Below, piece by piece: positions 15,559-23,350 of a DNA stretch of 64,000 bases. The translations under genes and the position numbers were made by a program. How positions within the stretch are numbered: position 1 is the first letter of the stretch; every line of letters begins with the position of its first letter. The notes under the pieces are model-generated. The model was not told the origin of the DNA. It worked only from the letters and a program-made list of their open reading frames with translations, and searched no databases. The stretch comes from Catalinimonas alkaloidigena (GTDB lineage Bacteria > Bacteroidota > Bacteroidia > Cytophagales > Flexibacteraceae). Location: assembly GCF_900100765.1 (NCBI RefSeq), contig NZ_FNFO01000003.1:533348-597347 (forward strand), given 5' to 3'.

Positions 15559-16626
15559 ATGGCAAGCGTTAAAGAAAAAGCAACCGCGGCCTCAAAGGCA
15601 GCTTCCAAATCCAAGGCAAACACCAAAAAGAAAGAAACGTTTCCCAAAGAAACTTATTTATACTGGTTTGAAAGTATGATGCTGATGCGGCGTTTCGAAG
15701 AGAAAGCCGGTCAGTTGTACGGACAACAGAAAATCCGTGGCTTCTGCCACCTGTACATCGGGCAGGAAGCCTGCGCCGCCGGTTCGGTAAGTGCGTTGGA
15801 ACCTGGCGATAAATACATTACGGCCTACCGCGACCACGCGCATCCACTGGCGCTGGGCACTTCGCCGAACGCCATCATGGCCGAACTGTTCGCCAAATCG
15901 ACCGGCTGCTCGAAAGGGAAAGGCGGCTCGATGCACATGTTCGACAAGGAAGTAGGTTTCGTGGGTGGTCATGGCATCGTAGGCGGTCAGATTCCGCTGG
16001 GCGCCGGGCTGGCTTTCGCCGAGATGTATAAAAAGACCGGAAAAGTCTGCATTTGTTACATGGGCGACGGGGCCGTCCGCCAGGGTGCGCTGAATGAAAC
16101 GTTCAACATGGCGATGCTGTGGAAAATTCCGGTGATTTTCGCCATTGAGAACAACGGTTACGCCATGGGAACGTCGGTGAAGCGTACCACCAACGTGCAG
16201 GAGCTTTACAAACTCGGACTGGCGTACGACATGCCTTCTGAGCCGGTCGATGCAATGGACGTCGAGAACGTACACCGGGCGGTAGCGGCAGCAGCAGAGC
16301 GCGCCCGCAAAGGCGAAGGCCCTACGTTGCTGGAACTGCGCACGTACCGTTACAAAGGCCACTCGATGTCCGATCCGGCCAAATACCGGACGAAAGAAGA
16401 ACTGGCCGAATACCGGGAACGCGACCCCATTGAAAAGGTGCGGAAGACGATCCTGGACAACAAGTTTGCGACCGAAGACGAACTGAAAGCCATCGAAGAG
16501 AAGATCAAGCAGCAGGTGAACGAATCGGTTCAATTCGCCGAAGAGTCGCCTTACCCCGATCCGGAAGAAGTTTACAAAGATGTGTACATGCAAGAGGATT
16601 ATCCGTTCATCGTCGATCATCCGTAA
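15559..16626 (+). CDS. pdhA: Pyruvate dehydrogenase E1 component, alpha subunit
   Basis: This 355-residue thiamine-diphosphate enzyme subunit decarboxylates pyruvate for the acetyl-CoA-forming complex. The TPP motif is GDGAVRQGALNETFNMA ending near IENN, and the phosphorylation-loop-like YRYKGHSMSDPAKYRT is present. The first 33 residues are an unusual Ala/Lys-rich extension (VKEKATAASKAASKSKAN) before the conserved KETYLYWFESMMLMRRFEEK. The E1 beta subunit gene is not adjacent: the next gene encodes a TPR protein and a terminator follows, so pdhA is transcribed alone here. Confidence 0.95.
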   Translation: MASVKEKATAASKAASKSKANTKKKETFPKETYLYWFESMMLMRRFEEKAGQLYGQQKIRGFCHLYIGQEACAAGSVSALEPGDKYITAYRDHAHPLALGTSPNAIMAELFAKSTGCSKGKGGSMHMFDKEVGFVGGHGIVGGQIPLGAGLAFAEMYKKTGKVCICYMGDGAVRQGALNETFNMAMLWKIPVIFAIENNGYAMGTSVKRTTNVQELYKLGLAYDMPSEPVDAMDVENVHRAVAAAAERARKGEGPTLLELRTYRYKGHSMSDPAKYRTKEELAEYRERDPIEKVRKTILDNKFATEDELKAIEEKIKQQVNESVQFAEESPYPDPEEVYKDVYMQEDYPFIVDHP

Positions 16627-16680
16627 GCTACGCTTGGCCGGTCTTTCGATCTTACATGCACTAACTCATTAATAGTCAGA

Positions 16681-16713
16681 GCCTTTGTCCTTTCGGTACA
16701 AAGGCTTTTGTTT
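16681..16713 (+). terminator. Rho-independent terminator of pdhA
   Basis: GCCTTTGT (16681-16688) pairs with ACAAAGGC (16698-16705) around a nine-base loop, followed by TTTTGTTTT. Confidence 0.8.
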
Positions 16714-16737
16714 TACTACATCGATTCAGGGTTGCTG

Positions 16738-16766
16738 TTTGAAATGAAATATTTACGTTAAATTTG
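16738..16766 (+). promoter_or_regulatory. Bacteroidota-type promoter of the TPR gene
   Basis: TTTG at 16738-16741 and TAAATTTG at 16759-16766 are separated by 17 bases, close to the TTTG/TAnnTTTG consensus of the Bacteroidota primary sigma factor. Initiation would be near 16773, 38 bases before the start codon. Confidence 0.65.
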
Positions 16767-16810
16767 CGGCCCTGCGTTCAAATTCGCATAGCACTATACC
16801 TACGACTAGC

Positions 16811-17545
16811 ATGGCTAAAACCAAAGTGGCTCCGCAGAACAGGCAACAAGAGGCTCCCGTCCCGGCCTCTGACAAGGTGTTGGAAAGCCCGGATGCATTA
16901 CGCGGTCAACTGGACCGCACCGAAGATTTTTTCCGCAAGAACCGTGCGATCGTGCTGGGCGTGGCCCTGGTCGTGGGTTTGGCAATTGCGGGCATTGCGT
17001 TCTGGCGCTACGCACAGCGTCAGAATGAGGTGGAAGCACAGCAGTACATGTTCCCGGCCGTTTACTATTACGAAGCCGACTCGCTGAACAAAGCGCTGAA
17101 CGGCGACGACATCAACTACGGGCTGCTCTACATTGCCGACGAATACGGCTCGACCGACGCGGGTAACCTCGCGAAATTCTACATCGGTTCCATTTACCTG
17201 AAGCAAGGTCAATACCAGCAAGCCATCGACGCACTACAGGATTTTCAGTCGGACGACCTGCTGCTGCCAGCGCGCGCTGATGCGCTGATTGGCGACGCTT
17301 ACATGGAGCTAGAGAATTACGCGCAAGCGATTTCGGCTTACAAAGAGGCCGCTAACTACAAGCCTAACGATCAGTTTACGCCGCGCTATCTGATGAAACT
17401 TGCCCTGGCTTACGAGAAAAATAACCAGATGGGCGAGGCGGCTACTACCTACGCGCGGATCATTAACGAATACCCGCAGGCCGCAGAAGTAACCGAAGCC
17501 AAAAAGTACAAAGAACTGGCCGAGCTTTCGCAGGCGAGTAACTAG
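16811..17545 (+). CDS. Membrane-anchored tetratricopeptide repeat protein
   Basis: This 244-residue protein has a short cytoplasmic N-terminus, one transmembrane helix (AIVLGVALVVGLAIAGIAFW, residues around 45-64) and a periplasmic TPR domain: GNLAKFYIGSIYLKQGQYQQ, then ADALIGDAYMELENYAQAIS and LMKLALAYEKNNQMGEAATT. The architecture resembles YfgM-like periplasmic chaperone helpers of the Sec translocon and is common in Bacteroidota. Partner unknown. It has its own promoter and ends at a bidirectional terminator. Confidence 0.88.
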   Translation: MAKTKVAPQNRQQEAPVPASDKVLESPDALRGQLDRTEDFFRKNRAIVLGVALVVGLAIAGIAFWRYAQRQNEVEAQQYMFPAVYYYEADSLNKALNGDDINYGLLYIADEYGSTDAGNLAKFYIGSIYLKQGQYQQAIDALQDFQSDDLLLPARADALIGDAYMELENYAQAISAYKEAANYKPNDQFTPRYLMKLALAYEKNNQMGEAATTYARIINEYPQAAEVTEAKKYKELAELSQASN

Positions 17546-17572
17546 GCAGCATATTTTATTTCCTTCAGAAAT

Positions 17573-17603
17573 AAAAAAGACGACCCGGCGGTCGTCTTTT
17601 TTT
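17573..17603. terminator. Bidirectional terminator
   Basis: GACGACC (17579-17585) and GGTCGTC (17590-17596) form a stem with a CGGC loop, preceded by an A run and followed by seven T. It serves the converging TPR and OmpA-type genes. Confidence 0.9.
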
Positions 17604-17621
17604 GTGTTCTTTGCTGCGAGA

Positions 17622-20336
17622 TTAGTTGGTATACAGATGGATCTCGACGCGGCGTCCGTACGAGTATTGCTGCGGTCCGAGGCTGCGGTCGGCACCGTGG
17701 TGTTCTACCGTAATCTTTTCGGCCGTAACGCCAGCGTTGACCAGCGCCGTGCGCACCGCTTCGGCACGCTTTCGCGACAAAATCTGGTTTTGCTGTGCAT
17801 TGCCCGTTTGATCGGTGTAGCCACGCAACACTACTTTCAGTTCCGGATACTCCTGCGTCAGTTGTGCAATCTGCCGGATATTACGGGCGTCGGTGGAATC
17901 GATGGAGGAGGAACCGGTCGCGAAGAAAACCTCCGTTTTCTGAAAATTCCGAGCCAGTTCGGCCCGGGTCTGTGCCGTTGCCTGCTCCTGCCGCAATCGG
18001 TTCAGTTCCAGGGTAGTATTGTTCATCAACTCCCGCAAGCGGTCTACTTCGGCCTGGACATCGGTAGTGGCGTTCGCACCCTGATTGGCTTGCATCTGTT
18101 GCAGGCGGCTGTTCAGGTCTGCAATGCTCTGCTCCGTCTGGCGGATTTGGGCGTCGCGAAGCGAATCTTCGGCCGTGCGCTCCAACCGCATGGACGTATT
18201 GTCGCCCGAGGTAGCCGGTACCGGCACAGGGGCCGCGACTACCGTATTGGACGTAGCGTTACTGTTCACGCGACGACGAAGCGTTTCTAGTTCAGTGCGC
18301 AGTGCTTGCAGTTCCTGGTCGTTTGCGGGGGCCGCAGTAACGGGGGACGTGGGCCGGCTAGCCTGTTGGGCCATCTGGCTGCGCAGTTGTTGCATCTCTT
18401 GTCGCAACGCTTGGATTTCCTGATTGGTGGTGGAGGCGGGTGCCGGTGTTGCAGGCGACGTAGCTACCGGGGGCTGATTCATCATCTGCCGCTGTAGTGC
18501 ACGCAGTTCTTCCCGTAACACCTGATTTTCGACCGAAAGTTGCTGCACCTGCGGATCGTAGGCGGTTATCGTATCCGTCCGGGTCGGCATCACCCGCCCC
18601 TGGGTGGTGGCCAAGGGACGTCCTTCCAGGCTTTCCAGCCGGTTGGACAGCAGCGCAACCTGGCGACGCAATTGCTCCACTTCCGCATTGCTTTGATCGG
18701 GGGCGGTGATGTAGGTCGTATCAGCCTTCGTACGGGCAGTGGGCCTGGCAACCCCCACTTGCGGGGTATCGATAGGCGTGGGCAATGGGTTGAACGACAA
18801 GAACGTCGGCACTTGTCGGACAGAATCCATCGGCTCGCCGATCTGAGGAGCCGGACCGCCCCGAGCCACGGTATCCCGAGTGACGCCCGAAGGCTTCGGA
18901 GACACCCGCGACGGCGCCTTCAACGCAACGTTTTGGCTGTCGGCCGCCGTCGGGACCGGGCTAAACAGCAGAGGCATCGAGACTTCCGGCAAATCACCCG
19001 CTAGCGTTTCGGGCCGCAGCTGCAGCGAAGCGGCAGAATCGCTCGCCAAGTGATCAGGAAGGGTGCCACTCGTGGCAGTAGTATCCATTTCCTGCCTTAC
19101 CGCCTGAAGTTGGTTCAGCACCGAATCGCTGACCAACGCTGAGTCGGAGGGAGGGGGCAAGGCCGTGTCGGGCATCGCGGCCATCGCTTCTTCGGCCGCT
19201 GTCGAGTCGACGGGCGAAAAACGGGTCGCTAGGCTATCAGGAACCATCGCTCTTCGGCGACCGGCGTCCAGGAGACCGGCATCCCGGCGGCCAGCCTCTC
19301 CGCGTGTAACGCGTGTAAACCGTCGGGTACGCATGCTCATGCGTTGTTCGGAGGGTGCGGGCGGTGCCAGCAGGGTTTGCGAGGCGGTGCTGGGATTTGT
19401 GTAGATCACCGGTACTTTGTAGGGCTGCGGCTTTGCCCCGAAGTTGTAATGCACTGACAAAGAGACGAATGTGTACCAGTCGTTGTTGCCGCCGGGATCG
19501 CCCCGGTACTCGGCCAGGCGTCCCGAAGGATTCGCGGCGTAATTGACCTGGGGGTTGTCGGTTTCGGTGGGATATACCCCCGCTACATCGTCAAGATAGT
19601 CCGTGAAGGTATAGCGCGTCAGCACCTCCAGATTGGCGTTGATCCGGCTACTGAACCGCATTTTCACCCCAATGCCCATCGGCACGCTGATGGTCTGGTT
19701 GGCATAATCTTCCTCGACATCCAGTTCACTTAGGTTCGTCTCGAACGTACCGTCTTGCGATACGACGGGCGCTTGCTCGGGGGCTGTACTCCCCTGTGGC
19801 ACCGTCCGAATCGTCTGATCGTCCCAGTAGTAATAACGCTGCCCGTTGCGGTACAAATCACCCCAAACGTCGAACTGCGTAAAACCCAGACCAGCTGTCA
19901 GGTAGGGGGTGATCCAGGCGTTGCGGCTCAAAAACGTTTCGTTGTCGAAGTAATAGTTCAGCAGTAGGCTCAGGTCGTTGAGTTGGGTGCGGGCGTTCAG
20001 CGCGCGGTCAAAGTTTTCTTCGCCCAGTCGCAGGTTGCCCTGCCAATCAAGCGCGCGGTCGTTGGCTTCAAACTGCCCCCGCGAGTACAGCAGACGCATG
20101 CCCCAGGCTTGCGAAAGCGACAGTTCCAGATCGGCCCCGTAGCTCAGGTAGCCCAAATCGAATTTGCGCAGCGGCGTGGTATTGGAAAACAGCCGGGTAT
20201 TCAGGTCTCCGTAGTACGTCATCACCCCTGTGTACAGCCCCACCCGCCAACGATAGTCGTTCTGTTGGGCGCGGACGGAAAGGCTGGCGATCAGGAACGA
20301 TGCGCACAGAATCATACGTAAAAACAAGTTCATCAT
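17622..20336 (-). CDS. Large OmpA-family protein with beta-barrel, disordered and coiled-coil regions
   Basis: The 904 residues carry a signal peptide (LRMILCASFLIASLSVRAQ). Residues of about 24-310 look like an outer-membrane beta-barrel, with alternating hydrophobic strands and many Tyr residues. A long Pro/Ser/Thr/Ala-rich linker follows to about residue 560, then heptad-type coiled coil (for example NQEIQALRQEMQQLRSQMAQ) to about 780. The C-terminal OmpA domain (VFFATGSSSIDSTDARNIRQ, GYTDQTGNAQQNQILSRKRA) should bind peptidoglycan. It probably ties the outer membrane to the wall; the helical segment is long enough to cross the periplasm. It lies 10 bp after the preceding gene on the same strand, so the two probably function together. 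Confidence 0.9.
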   Translation of the reverse strand: MMNLFLRMILCASFLIASLSVRAQQNDYRWRVGLYTGVMTYYGDLNTRLFSNTTPLRKFDLGYLSYGADLELSLSQAWGMRLLYSRGQFEANDRALDWQGNLRLGEENFDRALNARTQLNDLSLLLNYYFDNETFLSRNAWITPYLTAGLGFTQFDVWGDLYRNGQRYYYWDDQTIRTVPQGSTAPEQAPVVSQDGTFETNLSELDVEEDYANQTISVPMGIGVKMRFSSRINANLEVLTRYTFTDYLDDVAGVYPTETDNPQVNYAANPSGRLAEYRGDPGGNNDWYTFVSLSVHYNFGAKPQPYKVPVIYTNPSTASQTLLAPPAPSEQRMSMRTRRFTRVTRGEAGRRDAGLLDAGRRRAMVPDSLATRFSPVDSTAAEEAMAAMPDTALPPPSDSALVSDSVLNQLQAVRQEMDTTATSGTLPDHLASDSAASLQLRPETLAGDLPEVSMPLLFSPVPTAADSQNVALKAPSRVSPKPSGVTRDTVARGGPAPQIGEPMDSVRQVPTFLSFNPLPTPIDTPQVGVARPTARTKADTTYITAPDQSNAEVEQLRRQVALLSNRLESLEGRPLATTQGRVMPTRTDTITAYDPQVQQLSVENQVLREELRALQRQMMNQPPVATSPATPAPASTTNQEIQALRQEMQQLRSQMAQQASRPTSPVTAAPANDQELQALRTELETLRRRVNSNATSNTVVAAPVPVPATSGDNTSMRLERTAEDSLRDAQIRQTEQSIADLNSRLQQMQANQGANATTDVQAEVDRLRELMNNTTLELNRLRQEQATAQTRAELARNFQKTEVFFATGSSSIDSTDARNIRQIAQLTQEYPELKVVLRGYTDQTGNAQQNQILSRKRAEAVRTALVNAGVTAEKITVEHHGADRSLGPQQYSYGRRVEIHLYTN

Positions 20337-20346
20337 AATCAGTCAA

Positions 20347-21480
20347 TTAGCGGGCGAGGTCTAGCCAGAGGTTGAGGTTGACGTTAACCCCCAGAAAGGG
20401 ACGGACGTACACACGATTGGCCAAGTCGTCGAAACCACCGGCCGTAGAGGCATCTTCCAGGAACGTGACGCCCCCAGTCAGGCTGACAAACTCGAAGATG
20501 TTGTAACCCAGCCCGATATACGTCGGCCGTTTGAAAATGGGCCCGCTCACGGTGCGATCGTCCGACACCTTAAAGTCTTTGAAGTAAAATCCCACCACAA
20601 TTTCGGAGCGACTCCAGAATTTGCTGGCGTATACTTTTTGCCCTAACGGCAACGTGAGCCCGGCATTAAAGCCCGACCCGTACGAAAGATCCTGCAGATC
20701 GCCATCCAGGTACACCCCGCCGTAACCGGCGTGCAGGGTCAAGATGTTACGCGTCTTTTCAACCGGATAATTATCCACGTGTTTGCTGTCGGCGATGACC
20801 GACAGGCCCGAGTTCAGCATGGCTTGCACTTCGGTGTGCAACAGCATTTTCACTTCGCGGGTAATGTCGTCGAACTGAGGGGCATTGTCTTTGTCCAGGC
20901 GCATGCCCTTCAATGTCCGAAAGCGGTCGCGCGTCAGGTCCGAGAAGCCCGCAAACCGCAGGTTCGGTCCGTTCTGGTACATGGCAAGAGACGAATTGAC
21001 CACCGAATTGAGGTCGTTGACCATTTCGTTGGGGCCTTTCTCCAGTTTGACACGTTTGCCGTTCGAAGTAATGCTCTGATCTACATACGCATCCAGATAC
21101 GTGTACAACTGCCGCTGCACTTCCCGCAACTCCTGGTTGGTGATCCGCCGGTAATAGTTGATGACAAAATCGTAGGGGGTGTTGTCCCGCAACTTGTAAT
21201 TCACCGGCAGGTAGAACGTCTGCGCTTCGCCACTGAACGCACCTTTCCACAGATTGCGGTACAGGGGCGCTTTGCTGAGATTGGCGTCTTTCGGGTAGAT
21301 CTTCACTTCCACCATGCTGACCTGACCGTTCACTTCGCCGGTCAGCGTAAAATTTTCGCCCGCAGGCAGGGGCTGGTTATCGTTGAATTGAGATCGCTCG
21401 TAATTGAAAACCACCGTAGCAGTTTGGGCCGTCGCAGCAGTACATAGCAAGCAAAAGAGAGAGAATAGTATTTTTTTCAT
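20347..21480 (-). CDS. Exported protein of unknown function, probable envelope partner of the OmpA-type protein
   Basis: This 377-residue protein has a signal peptide (KKILFSLFCLLCTAATAQ). The longer open frame upstream is not used, because the signal peptide begins at this Met. Residues 20-130 look like a beta-sandwich (NFTLTGEVNGQVSMVEVKIY). A helical middle part follows, then the last 140 residues have the alternating pattern of outer-membrane barrel strands (THAGYGGVYLDGD-like start, PTYIGLGYNIFEFVSLTGG) and end LNLWLDLAR. I do not recognise a family. It is the first gene of a two-gene unit with the OmpA-type gene. Confidence 0.85.
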   Translation of the reverse strand: MKKILFSLFCLLCTAATAQTATVVFNYERSQFNDNQPLPAGENFTLTGEVNGQVSMVEVKIYPKDANLSKAPLYRNLWKGAFSGEAQTFYLPVNYKLRDNTPYDFVINYYRRITNQELREVQRQLYTYLDAYVDQSITSNGKRVKLEKGPNEMVNDLNSVVNSSLAMYQNGPNLRFAGFSDLTRDRFRTLKGMRLDKDNAPQFDDITREVKMLLHTEVQAMLNSGLSVIADSKHVDNYPVEKTRNILTLHAGYGGVYLDGDLQDLSYGSGFNAGLTLPLGQKVYASKFWSRSEIVVGFYFKDFKVSDDRTVSGPIFKRPTYIGLGYNIFEFVSLTGGVTFLEDASTAGGFDDLANRVYVRPFLGVNVNLNLWLDLAR

Positions 21481-21606
21481 AAAATCGTTCACGAAATTTT
21501 TATTTAAGTACGGAACTGGGGCGGCTAAGTTTACTAATTCCCTGATCACCAAGTCCTTTTCGCACGGAACAGGCGCCTCAAACGCTTTCAGGCGTGGCCT
21601 ATACAT

Positions 21607-21637
21607 AAAAAGCGCGCTCGGTCGGAGCGCGCTTTTC
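21607..21637 (-). terminator. Terminator of the PRC-barrel gene
   Basis: GCGCGCTC (21612-21619) and GAGCGCGC (21625-21632) form a perfect 8-bp stem with a five-base loop. Read on the minus strand it is followed by a T run (21607-21611). It separates the PRC-barrel gene from the envelope gene pair. Confidence 0.85.
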
Positions 21638-21691
21638 ATCGGCGTGTCATGCGGATTCCGGGCGACTAAACCGCCCGCTGGTGTTGTCTTT

Positions 21692-22327
21692 TTATAAGTC
21701 CGTTCCGCCCGTATACGGGTCGCGGCCGGTACGCGAGCGTCGTTCCGGATCGTTCGCTCCCCGCTGCTCTTCAATACGGCCCGAGCGCAATTCGGAGCGA
21801 TTCTGCTCCATACGCCCTTCTTCCATATTCTGGCGGTTGAGGTCTTCGTTGGCACGTCCTGTACCGCCGATGTTGCTTCCACCACTGCGGTTCAGGTTCG
21901 ACATGGCACTGTCGGCGGTGGTTCGGTTCATGTTGCTGCTCATCGACGACTCGCTTTGCAGATTCCGGTCGTCGTTGTTGTAGAACGAGTTGTAGCCGTA
22001 GTGCGAATACACGCGGTTCACAAAGTCGTTCTGAGGCTCGTTCGGCCAGTTGTCCTTGTCGAAGCCCGGAGCATTTTCCAGTTGTTCTTTGCTAACGTCG
22101 AGGACCACGTGCTCGTCGACGGTATCGAACTTGATCATCGGCCACGGAATGGCAAACAGCTTGTCGCCCATGCCCAGAAAGCCGCCGAAAGAAAGCACCG
22201 CGTAGGCAATGCGCCCCCGGTTGGTGTCGATCATCAGGTCTTTGATGTCGCCCAGGTTTTCGTTTTGATTGTTGACCACTTTGGTCCCCACAATGGAAGT
22301 AGCGGATAAGGTGAGGTTGTTGTTCAT
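21692..22327 (-). CDS. PRC-barrel domain protein
   Basis: Residues 5-85 of 211 form a PRC barrel (SIVGTKVVNNQNENLGDIKD, GRIAYAVLSFGGFLGMGDKLF, then AIPWPMIKFD). The rest is hydrophilic and disordered: a Tyr/Asn-rich stretch (RVYSHYGYNSFYNNDDRN), then Ser/Asn/Arg-rich sequence ending RDPYTGGTDL. There is no signal peptide. PRC barrels occur in RimM and photosynthetic reaction centres; in stand-alone form they are often stress-induced and of unknown function. It is monocistronic with a strong terminator. Confidence 0.92.
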   Translation of the reverse strand: MNNNLTLSATSIVGTKVVNNQNENLGDIKDLMIDTNRGRIAYAVLSFGGFLGMGDKLFAIPWPMIKFDTVDEHVVLDVSKEQLENAPGFDKDNWPNEPQNDFVNRVYSHYGYNSFYNNDDRNLQSESSMSSNMNRTTADSAMSNLNRSGGSNIGGTGRANEDLNRQNMEEGRMEQNRSELRSGRIEEQRGANDPERRSRTGRDPYTGGTDL

Positions 22328-22547
22328 GATGAGTTTTGATTTAAGGTGGACTAAAACTGACTGTGCCCGAGGCGACGCTCGGGAGGATGAGAAGAAGGAA
22401 TGTAAAAAGTCTCGGAATCAGGTTCCGCATCGCCCGCCTTCGTGGCATTTGAGACACGATAAAAATTGGCGGGAAGAACATCGCTAGCCCGGGGGCTTCC
22501 TCTACAGCATACTGATTTTTGGCCCTTTGGGTTGTTCTACGAAGCCA

Positions 22548-23213
22548 TTAATTTTCAGTAAAGTCTTCCGTTGTTTCGCGACTGAACGATTCCTTAAAAA
22601 AGTAGGCTTTTTTCGCGTCCAGATCGTCGTAGCTGTAGTCGGGGCGGTGGCGCATCAGGTAACTGACGATGCCGAAATCGCCTCCGCAGAAAGACGTGTG
22701 GATGACGAACACGGCCAGGAAAAACCAGCGCCCCGGCCCCGGCACCAGCATCGCCCCCAGGAGCGTCACGAGGGTGATCACCAGAAAAGGCGTGAGGGCC
22801 ACGACCACCAACTCCCGTCGGGTTACCACAAAACGGTCGGCGGCCGCATAAAACACAAACTGCCGCCATTGCGCCCCGAAGCTGATGCGCGGCGCACCTG
22901 CGAGCTTGTACGCGGCAGCGTGTAACAGTTCGTGGATCGGGATCAGGAGGGTAAACGAAAACAGCGCCGCCCACCCCCCGGCCTGCCACAGTCCGTCCCA
23001 GGGAATTTCCTGGTGAGTTGCCAGCCGGGTGCCCACCACCAGAAGCCCGACGAGGATTGGCCCCAAAGCCACAGCAAAATAAGCCACCGATGCCCAGGTC
23101 CGGTCGCGCAGTGCCTCCCGCACAAAAGGCACCATGTCGTCGAAGGGCAACGTCCGGTGCAGGGGAACGTTCGCCAGGTCGGTGGGCGTAGGACGCGGGT
23201 GCGGAGCTTTCAC
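22548..23213 (-). CDS. DUF3267 membrane metalloprotease-like protein
   Basis: The 221 residues start at GTG; the next in-frame Met lies about 27 codons downstream. Four hydrophobic segments are visible. The zinc motif is HELLHAAAYKLAG within the second segment region, the mark of DUF3267 and of site-2-protease-like intramembrane zincins. A third ligand may be Asp in FCGGDFGIVSYL. It may cleave membrane proteins; the substrate is unknown. It is followed by a 220-bp gap before the PRC-barrel gene, so co-transcription is uncertain. Confidence 0.85.
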   Translation of the reverse strand: MKAPHPRPTPTDLANVPLHRTLPFDDMVPFVREALRDRTWASVAYFAVALGPILVGLLVVGTRLATHQEIPWDGLWQAGGWAALFSFTLLIPIHELLHAAAYKLAGAPRISFGAQWRQFVFYAAADRFVVTRRELVVVALTPFLVITLVTLLGAMLVPGPGRWFFLAVFVIHTSFCGGDFGIVSYLMRHRPDYSYDDLDAKKAYFFKESFSRETTEDFTEN

Positions 23214-23350
23214 GTTCCTAAGTTAACGAACGCACCGGAGCCGGGTTGACACGGTTTGGGAGGAACGGTATCCGCACCATTTGCGATTGGCCGTTGATTT
23301 TCAGACCTTTCGTTCCCACCCCACCGCTCTTCCCTTTTCCACACTTTACT

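Noticed and set aside
22328-22470. 46-codon minus-strand ORF with a hydrophobic stretch before the PRC-barrel gene
   Set aside because: Looks like a signal peptide followed by only a few residues; no terminator, promoter or homology support.
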